Below the pieces are notes generated by a model that did no database searches, was not told the origin of the DNA, and worked only from the letters and a program-made list of their open reading frames with translations. A stretch of 64,000 nucleotides of DNA from Pontiella sulfatireligans (lineage in GTDB: Bacteria; Verrucomicrobiota; Kiritimatiellia; Kiritimatiellales; Pontiellaceae): the NCBI RefSeq assembly GCF_900890705.1, contig NZ_CAAHFH010000002.1:372001-436000 (forward strand), in the 5' to 3' direction. A program made the translations under genes and the position numbers. Within the stretch, counting starts at the first letter, position 1, and each line of letters starts with the position of its first letter. Shown here in pieces: positions 57,014-64,000 of the stretch.

Positions 57014-58024
57014 CTATTTCTCCTGTTTCGCTTTAATCAAAATATCGTTGCCGACCTGCTCCAACGATTGGAACTTCAAGTTTTTCACATCGGAAATCAA
57101 CCCGCCGGTTTTTCCAAAGTTTGGAAGCCCGTCGGCGCCCATCAGCTTCGGCGCGATGAAAAAGGCAAACTCATCAACGAGCCCCACTTCAATAAGTCCC
57201 GCCGCCAATTGACCGCCCCCCTCACAGAGGACATGCATCACATCATGCTTTTCCGCCAGCTCTTTCAAAATCACGCTCAGCGAACCTTCGCGCACCAGCG
57301 TTTGCTCTGCGTCTTCATCCGTCAGCACTTTTGAGCCGGCCGGAATGTTTTTTCCAACGACAATCCGCCAAGGTTTCCGACCATTGGAAGGCCGGGGCAG
57401 CAGAGACGGATCATCAGCGCGCACGGTTCCCGCGCCCACCATAACGGCATCCGCCCGGAGGCGCATTTCTTGCACCCGCTCGCGCGCTTCGGCCCCCGTG
57501 ATCCATTTGGAGTCGCCGTTGCGGTCGGCAATCTTGCCGTCGAGCGTCGATGCCAGCTTGAGCGTAACGTACGGCATTCCGGTGGTGATGAATTTTTCAA
57601 ACGGGGCGATCAGTTCGCGTCCCTCGGCTTCGCAAACGCCAGAGACGACCTCAACGCCAGCTTCTTTTAAAATTTCCAGTCCCCGTCCAGCGTGTGCGGG
57701 ATTTAGATCAACAACCGACACCACAACACGGCCGATGCCCTTTTCGAGAATGAGGTCGGTGCAAGGCGGCGTGCGCCCATGGGTCGAGCAGGGTTCGAGC
57801 GTAACATAGAGCGTGGCGTTTTTCAGCGAGGTGGCAATCGGCGGGAGCTTGCCCAGACAATCGCGCTCGGCGTGGTCTTCGCCGGCTTTATGGTGCCAGC
57901 CCTCTGCAACGATGTAGTCTTCGAGCACCAGCACGGCGCCCACCGGCGGATTCGGGCGGGTCATCCCCTCGCCCAGCTTCGCCAGCTCAATCGCCCGCAT
58001 CATATGTTTTTCGTCAACAGTCAT
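57014..58024 (-). CDS. ribD: Bifunctional deaminase/reductase RibD
   Basis: The 336-residue protein has an N-terminal deaminase domain with zinc motifs HAERDCL and PCSTHGRTPPCTD, and TRPNPPVGAVLV near the start. The reductase domain from about residue 150 has YVTLKLASTLDGKIADRNGD, VGAGTVRADDPSLLPR and LCEGGGQLAAGLIE. It carries out two steps of riboflavin synthesis from the GTP-derived pyrimidine. Two TCCA-N5-TGGA sites lie in the 3' end (57060, 57113). It is separated from ftsY by 75 bases with a degenerate repeat phrase. Confidence 0.96.
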   Translation of the reverse strand: MTVDEKHMMRAIELAKLGEGMTRPNPPVGAVLVLEDYIVAEGWHHKAGEDHAERDCLGKLPPIATSLKNATLYVTLEPCSTHGRTPPCTDLILEKGIGRVVVSVVDLNPAHAGRGLEILKEAGVEVVSGVCEAEGRELIAPFEKFITTGMPYVTLKLASTLDGKIADRNGDSKWITGAEARERVQEMRLRADAVMVGAGTVRADDPSLLPRPSNGRKPWRIVVGKNIPAGSKVLTDEDAEQTLVREGSLSVILKELAEKHDVMHVLCEGGGQLAAGLIEVGLVDEFAFFIAPKLMGADGLPNFGKTGGLISDVKNLKFQSLEQVGNDILIKAKQEK

Positions 58025-58099
58025 AACTTGTAAACACTAAGACTCATAGCCCACTAAGATGCCACAAATTAATTCTTCGTGTTCTTAGTGCCTTCGTGT

Positions 58100-58990
58100 T
58101 TATTCTTCATTCGCATCTCCGAATAGAGCATCCACAAATTCTTCGCGGCTGAAGGGGACAAGATCGTCCTCGCCTTCGCCGAGGCCGGTGAAAAGGATCG
58201 GCACGTTGAGTTCGGAGCGCACGGAAAAGAGAAAGCCTGCCTTGGAGGAGCCGTCAAGCTTGGTGACGACGATGCCGGTGAGCGGCACCACTTCGTTGAA
58301 CTGCTTGGCCTGGATGATCGCGTTCTGTCCCAGAGAGGCGTCGAGCACCATCCAAACATCGTGAGGCGCGCCTTCGAGCCGTTTGTTCATGGCGCGGCAC
58401 ATTTTAGGCAGTTCGTCCATGAGCGGGGTCTTGGTGTGCATGCGTCCGGCCGTATCCACCAGCACAACATCGCAGTCTTTTGCAAGCGCCGCTTCCACTG
58501 CATTGAACGCCACGCCGGCGGCGTCGGAGCCCATCTCGCCGCCGACAAAGTCGCACCCGACTTTTTCGCTCCACAGCTTAAGCTGCGAGGAGCCAGCTGC
58601 GCGAAAGGTGTCGGAACCGCAAAGCATGGGTTTGAGCCCCTGCCCCTTGGCCTTCTTGGCCAGCTTGGCAGCAGTGGTCGTTTTGCCGGAACCGTTTACT
58701 CCGAGCAGCATGAGTACATAGGCGTTCTGGCCGGTCGGCCAGGCAAACTCCGGGCCTTCCCCCAGCGCGTCCAACAGCATGCCTCGCAGCAATTCCTTAC
58801 GCGAAGCTTTGCGCGGAGCGGATTCCAGCTCATCGACGATATCCATCACCAACCGCGCGGACACATCGGAACGCAGAAGGATTTCTTCGAGCTCTTCAAC
58901 GTTCAGCTCGCCGGCCTCGGTGGCCGACGGCGAAAAAGCCTGCTTAATGATGCTGCGGGTCTTGGAAAGCGCGCCAAGCCAGCCAGCCAT
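58100..58990 (-). CDS. ftsY: Signal recognition particle receptor FtsY
   Basis: The 296-residue protein is the NG domain of FtsY. The N domain (about 1-85) is followed by the GTPase domain with GVNGSGKTTTAAKLAKKA, DTFRAAGSSQL, VLVDTAGRMHTKTPLM, VTKLDGSSKAGF and the closing GEGEDDLVPFSREEFVDALF. The acidic A domain of E. coli FtsY is absent. It docks SRP-ribosome complexes at the membrane. The start overlaps the nusB stop by one base. FtsY in a riboflavin operon is unusual. Confidence 0.95.
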   Translation of the reverse strand: MAGWLGALSKTRSIIKQAFSPSATEAGELNVEELEEILLRSDVSARLVMDIVDELESAPRKASRKELLRGMLLDALGEGPEFAWPTGQNAYVLMLLGVNGSGKTTTAAKLAKKAKGQGLKPMLCGSDTFRAAGSSQLKLWSEKVGCDFVGGEMGSDAAGVAFNAVEAALAKDCDVVLVDTAGRMHTKTPLMDELPKMCRAMNKRLEGAPHDVWMVLDASLGQNAIIQAKQFNEVVPLTGIVVTKLDGSSKAGFLFSVRSELNVPILFTGLGEGEDDLVPFSREEFVDALFGDANEE

Positions 58991-59448
58991 TACTTGCCTC
59001 CCTTGGGCTTGTAGGTGGTGCGGGCCGGGCGGTCGATTTCTTTGCGGATGCGGTCGAGCACCCCATTCACGAAGCGGCCGGACTGAAAGCTGCTGAAGTC
59101 CTTGGCGAAATGGACGGCTTCGTTGATGGAAACCACCGGCGGGACGTCTTCACGGTAAAGCATTTCGAACAGGGCCACGCGCATAACGGTGCGGTCGACA
59201 GCGCCCATGCGGTCGGAATTCCAGCGGGTGGCATATTCCGAAAGCTTCGCATCCAGCTCTTCCTTGTGTTGCACCACGCCCTTGATGACTTCCTCGGCAT
59301 ACGTCTTTTCGCGGGCATTGGGCTCTTTTTCCTCCCAAAAATCCTTCAGTGCGATATCGATCGGCTCAGGATTGAAATCGAGCTGAAAAAGAAACTGCAT
59401 GATCCATTCGCGCGTCTCGCGCCGGCCGTTGACTTTTTTCTTCTGCAT
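58990..59448 (-). CDS. nusB: Transcription antitermination factor NusB
   Basis: The 152-residue protein matches NusB: RRETREWIMQFLFQLDF at the N-terminus, WNSDRMGAVDRTVMRVALFE in the middle, and PPVVSINEAVHFAKDFSSFQ followed by GRFVNGVLDRI. It binds boxA with S10 to prevent premature termination in rRNA operons. A neighbouring ribH is a common arrangement in bacteria. The gene starts five bases after ribH ends and shares one base with ftsY. Confidence 0.95.
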   Translation of the reverse strand: MQKKKVNGRRETREWIMQFLFQLDFNPEPIDIALKDFWEEKEPNAREKTYAEEVIKGVVQHKEELDAKLSEYATRWNSDRMGAVDRTVMRVALFEMLYREDVPPVVSINEAVHFAKDFSSFQSGRFVNGVLDRIRKEIDRPARTTYKPKGGK

Positions 59449-59453
59449 TAAAG

Positions 59454-59966
59454 TTATCCAATTTGTTTGTAGACGCGGGCGGTTTCGATGGCGGCTTCAG
59501 CCGCATACCACCCACGGGTGTTTTCGCCGCCGAGGCAACGCGCCTCGGCCTGCGCCCAACTACGGACGCCGACGATTTCATTGATGACCGGAAGCTGATG
59601 CCGGCAGGCAATATCAAGGATGCTCTGCCCGGTGGTGTCGATGATCATCTGGGCATGCTGCGTTTCCCCTTCAACCACCACGCCGAGCACAATCAGAGCA
59701 TTATAGTTTCCGCTAGCCGCCATTTTTTCGGCAACCACGGGGATTTCGTAAGCGCCCGGCACGCGGACCATATCGATGGTTTCGCGCTTGGCCCCATTTT
59801 TTTCCAAACATTGATAGGCGCTGCGCGCCAGCTCGTCGGTCAGCTCGTCGTTGAACCGCGCAACAATAATCCCGAACCGCATGCCCGAAGCATCAAGGTT
59901 GCCAACAACCTGATTGGCACCGATGCCTTCTATTCGTTCAATCGCTTTTGAAATCCCTTTTCCCAT
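59454..59966 (-). CDS. ribH: 6,7-dimethyl-8-ribityllumazine synthase
   Basis: The 170-residue protein has the lumazine synthase signatures: RFGIIVARFNDELTDELA, VRVPGAYEIPVVAEKM, ALIVLGVVVEGETQHAQMII and PVINEIVGVRSWAQAEARC. The usual GxxxGxTxH loop reads GVVVEGETQH, with the catalytic His retained. It condenses the ribityl-amino pyrimidine with dihydroxybutanone phosphate. The ATG at 59966 is chosen on length. Confidence 0.95.
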   Translation of the reverse strand: MGKGISKAIERIEGIGANQVVGNLDASGMRFGIIVARFNDELTDELARSAYQCLEKNGAKRETIDMVRVPGAYEIPVVAEKMAASGNYNALIVLGVVVEGETQHAQMIIDTTGQSILDIACRHQLPVINEIVGVRSWAQAEARCLGGENTRGWYAAEAAIETARVYKQIG

Positions 59967-60023
59967 AACAAACTCCTTGCGTGACGAATGAGTCGTGACC
60001 GGAACATCACGCCTCACGTCTCA

Positions 60024-61229
60024 CTAAATAATATGTCCCATCTTATCGCGCTTGGTCGACAGGTAAAAACCGTTATGCTCCGACGGTGGAAACACCAGCG
60101 GAACGCGTTCGGCGATTTCGATGCCGTATTTATCCAATCCAGAAATCTTCGCCGGATTATTCGTCAGCAAATTGACTTGGGTCATGCCCAAATTATGCAG
60201 AATCTGGGCGCCGACGCCGTAGTCGCGCAGGTCGGCGTTGAAGCCCAAGTGCTCGTTGGCCTCGACCGTGTCCATGCCTTTTTCCTGCAGCTCGTAGGCG
60301 TGCAGCTTCTTGGCCAGGCCAATGCCGCGGCCCTCCTGGCGCATATAGACGACGGCACCATAGCCATGCTGCTGAACCGCATGCATGGCAGCGTGCAGCT
60401 GGGCGCCGCAGTCGCACCGCATGGAATGAAACACGTCGCCGGTCAAACATTCGCTATGCACGCGCACCAACGGCGTCTTTCCTGAGTCTGCATCGCCGCA
60501 CACCAGCGCAAGGTGATCCTTGTTATCGACGACAGAACTGTAGAGCTTCAAGCGGAACGGGCCGGCATCGGTCGGCATGTTTATTTCGCGCTCAAGATGG
60601 ATAAGCGGCTCGTGGAGATAACGGTATTTAACGATTTCCGAAACCGCCGTCATTTTCAGGCCGTGCTTGTCGGCAAACTTGCGCAACTCGATGACGCGCA
60701 TCATTTCGCCGTCGTCCTTCATGATTTCGCAGATGACGCCGGCGGGCTTCATGCCGCAGATCCGGGAAAAATCGACCGTGCCCTCAGTATGGCCGGCACG
60801 CTCCAACACGCCGCCCGGAACCGCCTTGAGCGGAAATAAATGGCCGGGCTTGATGAAGTCAGCCGCCTGACTCGTCTCAGAAATCAATGCCGCAACGGTA
60901 TTGGAGCGGTCGGCGGCGCTAATGCCGGTGGTGGTTCCCTCGCGGACATCCACCGAATCCATAAACGCCGTATGGTATTTATCGGACGAATGCGCCGGAA
61001 CCATGTGCGACAAGCCCAGCCGTGAGAGCTGGTCATCCTCCATCGGCACGCAGACTAAGCCACGGGCGTGGGTAATCATGAAGTTGATCACTTCCGGCGT
61101 GGTCTTTTCCGCGGCGCAAATCAAGTCGCCTTCATTTTCACGGTTTTCATCATCAGTCATTACGATGATTCCGCCGTTTTGGAATGCCTCTATCACATCC
61201 TCGATCGGATCGAATATACTGTCGCTCAT
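60024..61229 (-). CDS. ribBA: Bifunctional DHBP synthase / GTP cyclohydrolase II
   Basis: The 401-residue protein has a DHBP synthase domain (residues 1-200; VMTDDENRENEGDLICAAEK, HARGLVCVPM, GHLFPLKAVPGGVLERAGHT) followed by GTP cyclohydrolase II (VRVHSECLTGDVFHSMRCDC for the zinc Cys, YMRQEGRGIGL, then MTQVNLLTNNPAKISGLDKY). It supplies both branches of riboflavin synthesis. It is the first gene of the operon, 23 bases behind the terminator of an FMN riboswitch. GGAAGG lies before the ATG. Confidence 0.97.
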   Translation of the reverse strand: MSDSIFDPIEDVIEAFQNGGIIVMTDDENRENEGDLICAAEKTTPEVINFMITHARGLVCVPMEDDQLSRLGLSHMVPAHSSDKYHTAFMDSVDVREGTTTGISAADRSNTVAALISETSQAADFIKPGHLFPLKAVPGGVLERAGHTEGTVDFSRICGMKPAGVICEIMKDDGEMMRVIELRKFADKHGLKMTAVSEIVKYRYLHEPLIHLEREINMPTDAGPFRLKLYSSVVDNKDHLALVCGDADSGKTPLVRVHSECLTGDVFHSMRCDCGAQLHAAMHAVQQHGYGAVVYMRQEGRGIGLAKKLHAYELQEKGMDTVEANEHLGFNADLRDYGVGAQILHNLGMTQVNLLTNNPAKISGLDKYGIEIAERVPLVFPPSEHNGFYLSTKRDKMGHII

Positions 61230-61246
61230 ATTTATACCTTCCAGCT

Positions 61247-61278
61247 AAAAAGCCCTAAAGGGCGTACGCCTTCAGGGC
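61247..61278 (-). terminator. Riboswitch-controlled intrinsic terminator
   Basis: On the minus strand GCCCTGAAGGCGTACGCCCTTTAGGGC forms a long stem and is followed by TTTTT. It lies between the FMN aptamer and ribBA, as expected for an FMN-dependent attenuator. Confidence 0.85.
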
Positions 61279-61309
61279 TTTTTGGGAAATGCACAACGCT
61301 GCGCGAATC

Positions 61310-61433
61310 CATCTTCTCTCATCCAGACTTTACTGTCGGTTGCAGAATTTCACTGCATCCTATTGCTCCAAACATTGGAGCAACTCGCGGACTGTCACCG
61401 CCGGTCGGGAATTTCACCCTGCCCTGAAGATCG
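61310..61433 (-). promoter_or_regulatory. FMN riboswitch (RFN element)
   Basis: The minus strand has the conserved RFN core: GATCTTCAGGGCAGGGTGAA at the 5' end, TTCCCGACCGGCGGTGACAG, TCCGCGAG, AGGATGCAGTGAAATTCTGC, and CCGACAGTAAAGTCTGGATG. P1 pairs GATCTTC (61432-61426) with GAAGATG (61316-61310). The variable hairpin is GCTCCA-ATGTT-TGGAGC, one of the TCCA-N5-TGGA sites (61367). It controls the whole ribBA-ribE operon. Confidence 0.95.
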
Positions 61434-61437
61434 AGAG

Positions 61438-61466
61438 AATATGCTTCAAGTTCACGGGGCGCGCAA
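61438..61466 (-). promoter_or_regulatory. Candidate promoter of the riboflavin operon
   Basis: On the minus strand TTGCGC (61466-61461), 17 bases and CATATT (61443-61438) place the transcript start at about 61431, at the 5' edge of the FMN aptamer. Confidence 0.5.
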
Positions 61467-61597
61467 GTGAAATTGTGTGTCAATGATGCGCCTTTCACGT
61501 TTGGTGCATCCGTCTTTTAACCTTCAGTAGGGTTTGTCATCCCATATTGCTTTTGGCATGGTTCGAATTGTTTTTGCAGCTTCGATTTAGGGGAAAC

Positions 61598-63835
61598 ATG
61601 GCGAAAAAAAAATATTCATCCGAACTATGCGCAGCATTGGCCGCCGCCGCGGGCGATCCGCTGCTGAAAATCGTCCACCGCCCTGTCCGCTATGAAAACG
61701 GAACCGTGCTGCCGATCGACATCACCGGAGTGCTTCCGGCCATTGAAGGCCGAGCCGAGCTAACAGTCGATAAATTCCTCGGAGGCGGCTTCGCCGGGCA
61801 GGTCTACCGCTGCAAGCTCACCGGGCTCGATCTTCCTGAAGACATTCCGGGTCTGGAGCGCGGCAAGCTTTACGCCGTTAAGATTGTCATTCCCCCGAGC
61901 GCCTTTTCCCGCTGGTTCCGCAACACCACCTATTGGCTCGCCTTCCAAGGGCCGTTCAGCTCGCAGGTCAACCATGGCGCCTGCCGCGCCGGCCTCGCCT
62001 GGCAAAAGCTCGTTCGGCAAGCCGGCCTCATCAAGTTTGGCCGCACAACCGCCGTCAAGGATGCGTACGCCTCATTTTGGGACGCCAACCTCAACGCCTA
62101 CGGCGAAATCACCGAATGGGTCGAAGGCCGCATGTGGAACCTCGAAGCCGACGAAGACATTGCCAAGCGCTTTGACTGGAAAAACGTGCCGCTCGAAGAA
62201 ACCGGCAGCCCCGAATATGTCGACAAGCGTCGCTTCATGCGCGACATGGTCGAGCTAATGCACGATCTGGGCGCCCCTGAATTTGCCCGCCAGTACGAGT
62301 GGTCGACGATGAAGAGCCAGCCCAACTGCATGAAGCGCACCGACACCGAAGACGGCGGCCTCTGCGCCATCGACTTCCGCGCCGGCCTCGCCCTCCTCCC
62401 GTGGCTGCCTATGAGCCCCGGCGACTTTAAGCTCATTTTCGACGGCCTGTTTAAACGCCACACCCTCGTACAGTTCGACCGTTGCGACCTTGCCAAAATG
62501 GATGCCTTTATCGCCCAACATCCCGAGGTGTTCGAAGAGGTTCAGCCGATGATCGACGAGCTGAAAACCCAAGACCGCGCCTATCGCCGCTCCCTGCCCG
62601 ACATCACCCACCACGGCCTGCGGATCACCTTCGACAAAGCGCTGCAGAAAGACGTCATCGCCGGACTCGTAGAAGGCTATTTGGCCGACGACCTCGTCGA
62701 TGAAGCCTTCGCTGAAAAACTGCGCCAGGGCGGCTTGGCCTTCTCATTCTTCCATCTGCTCGGCGCCGTCCCGGTCCTCGGAAAAATGATCCGCCAGCGC
62801 TGGGGCAGCAAAGCCTTCCGCCAGCATATGCTCGGCATCTTCACCAAGCCGGACTATTTCAAAATGGCGTTCAAGGCACGCGCTGCGCACGACTTGATCA
62901 GCTGGCACCGCGCCGGACGCACCGACGAAGCGCGCACCCGCAAACTCGCCGAAAAGCCCGGCCTGTTTTTCCTTGAGCGCTTTACCGTCGGATTGCTGCC
63001 GATTGGACTGCATCGCTTGGCGCTGCGCCCGATCATCGCATGGAACGGCTTCGTGGCCTTCTTCAAATTCATCTACGACTTTGCCAGAGACGAAGCCTTC
63101 CGCGAAAAATGGTTCCTCGACCAAGTCGCCGAAGGCGAAGCAGACGGCATGCTCTCCAAAGAGGAGCACGATCACATCGTCTCCATCATCAAAGAGCCCT
63201 ACATCGTCAAATATCTCAAGAGCATGGCGGTGCACTTCTGCACCATCCCCGTCACCCAGATCGTCAGCGTCATCACCGGCGGATTTGTTGCCGCCTACGT
63301 GCTCAGCAAAGGCGGAACGAAGACTGACGCGTCGCTGGCCTTCGCCGGCGTGGTCGCCCTCTTCCAGGTCACGCCGATCTCGCCCGGCTCACTCTGCCGC
63401 GGCTTCTATGTGGTCTATCTGATGATCCGCGAACGCAACTGGCGCGACTACCTCGTCGCCTGCCCGCTCTCGTTCGTGAAATACATCGGCTACCTCGCTT
63501 TCCCATTGCAGATGACCACCACCTATCCGCACCTCGCACGTTTCCTTGTCAGCCTGCGCGCCACTTCGGTAGTTCACATCATCCCCGTCTTTGGCGAGCA
63601 TGGCGCGTTGCTCGAACACTGGGTGTTCGACCTCTTCTTCAATATCCCGCAAATTATGGGACGTCACACCAAGGGCCTGCTCACCGCATGGATGCTGCTC
63701 GGCATGGCCGTCATCATTCCCGCGCTGTTTATGGCAGAAAGCGCCAAGAGCTGGATCGGACTGATGATCGCCCTCACCGCCGTCTTCATCTGCCCGCGCA
63801 TCCTCTTCTACCCCATCCTCAGCCGCGGGAAATAA
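61598..63835 (+). CDS. Protein kinase-like domain fused to a polytopic membrane domain
   Basis: The 745-residue protein has a kinase-like N-terminal part. FLGGGFAGQVYRC (about residues 60-72) resembles a glycine-rich loop. LYAVKIV supplies a candidate ATP-site Lys95, MKSQPNCMKR a candidate catalytic-loop Asn, and LCAIDFRAG, with Asp259, resembles the DFG metal site. A clear HRD motif is missing. The region from about residue 360 has hydrophobic segments and helical loops, with several membrane helices from about residue 545 (VTQIVSVITGGFVAAYV, LLTAWMLLGMAVIIPALFM). No family was recognised. A lipid- or polyketide-type kinase such as the UbiB/ABC1 group is one possibility. AGGGGAAAC precedes the ATG at 61598. 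Confidence 0.55.
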   Translation: MAKKKYSSELCAALAAAAGDPLLKIVHRPVRYENGTVLPIDITGVLPAIEGRAELTVDKFLGGGFAGQVYRCKLTGLDLPEDIPGLERGKLYAVKIVIPPSAFSRWFRNTTYWLAFQGPFSSQVNHGACRAGLAWQKLVRQAGLIKFGRTTAVKDAYASFWDANLNAYGEITEWVEGRMWNLEADEDIAKRFDWKNVPLEETGSPEYVDKRRFMRDMVELMHDLGAPEFARQYEWSTMKSQPNCMKRTDTEDGGLCAIDFRAGLALLPWLPMSPGDFKLIFDGLFKRHTLVQFDRCDLAKMDAFIAQHPEVFEEVQPMIDELKTQDRAYRRSLPDITHHGLRITFDKALQKDVIAGLVEGYLADDLVDEAFAEKLRQGGLAFSFFHLLGAVPVLGKMIRQRWGSKAFRQHMLGIFTKPDYFKMAFKARAAHDLISWHRAGRTDEARTRKLAEKPGLFFLERFTVGLLPIGLHRLALRPIIAWNGFVAFFKFIYDFARDEAFREKWFLDQVAEGEADGMLSKEEHDHIVSIIKEPYIVKYLKSMAVHFCTIPVTQIVSVITGGFVAAYVLSKGGTKTDASLAFAGVVALFQVTPISPGSLCRGFYVVYLMIRERNWRDYLVACPLSFVKYIGYLAFPLQMTTTYPHLARFLVSLRATSVVHIIPVFGEHGALLEHWVFDLFFNIPQIMGRHTKGLLTAWMLLGMAVIIPALFMAESAKSWIGLMIALTAVFICPRILFYPILSRGK

Positions 63836-64000
63836 GCCGGCGTTTTTTCAGAACATTTTGCGCCCAAAGCTGTCCATAAACATTGAGGGAGTTTCCCTTA
63901 AGCTGGCGACACGGAGGTGTAAATCGCTAACAGATGCCCTTGTCCAGATTGTGTTGACTCATGATCGACAGGCAAATAATACGCATAAAGCTCCTGATGC

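Noticed and set aside
58030..58099. Phrase with TTCGTGTTCTTAGTGCCTTC between ribD and ftsY
   Set aside because: Similar debris occurs at about 3480 and 11291. It looks like degenerate intergenic repeat text of the kind common in many genomes, with no structure I can support.
63836..64000. Possible start of another gene at the right edge
   Set aside because: No start codon with a ribosome binding site and no domain can be seen in the last 165 bases.

Overview
The window is bacterial chromosome of roughly 55% GC. It most likely comes from the PVC superphylum, with Kiritimatiellota (Pontiella-like) as the best guess. This is inferred from the gene mix: a DUF1549/DUF1553 - DUF1501 - PPC-repeat operon typical of PVC bacteria, futalosine-pathway menaquinone synthesis, a type IV prepilin with a sigma-54-like promoter, an LTA-synthase/sulfatase-like membrane enzyme, monomeric isocitrate dehydrogenase and many intergenic hairpins. 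No rRNA, tRNA, CRISPR array or prophage was seen.

Layout. 0-10 kb: a left-truncated MqnE-MqnC fusion, a HigBA module, a DEAD-box helicase, a DUF4230 membrane protein, an endonuclease/exonuclease/phosphatase protein, cardiolipin synthase and a U32 peptidase-family protein. 9-20 kb: an EF-G2-type GTPase, a prepilin behind a sigma-54-like promoter, two polytopic GT-C-like glycosyltransferases, a RAYT mobile element with perfect 29-bp terminal inverted repeats and a 197-bp tandem duplication, and a sulfatase-fold membrane transferase. 20-30 kb: amino acid permease, exported O-methyltransferase, truA, cutA, thiC behind a TPP riboswitch with a very large P3 arm, lipid kinase, a Dabb lipoprotein, an exported protein with DnaJ-type zinc repeats, and topB. 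30-36 kb: a YefM/RelE-type module and the DUF1549/DUF1501/PPC operon. 36-45 kb: a three-gene operon of unknown function facing two exported proteins with the same C-terminal tail, a 1391-residue PAS/coiled-coil pseudo-histidine kinase and a GH18 protein. 45-56 kb: a group II intron remnant, icd, rhodanese, two CorC/HlyC-like proteins, yjbQ with a TPR lipoprotein, a DUF4136 lipoprotein, SDR, HicAB, a divergent deacetylase and a second HigBA. 56-64 kb: a riboflavin operon ribBA-ribH-nusB-ftsY-ribD-ribE behind an FMN riboswitch with a terminator, then a kinase-like protein fused to a membrane domain.

The signals that ordinary annotation leaves out are mostly repeats. The motif TCCA-N5-TGGA occurs 18 times by eye against about one expected. 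It sits in genes, between genes and in both riboswitches, and its spacer is biased to R-NNN-Y. Two loopless perfect palindromes of 38 and 40 bp share an ACGATCGT core and GTAA/TTAC ends but have unrelated arms. Intergenic hairpins recur with different stems and similar short loops. The main protein-level novelties are the MqnE-MqnC fusion, the pseudo-histidine kinase with its tail-sharing neighbours, and the kinase-like membrane fusion.
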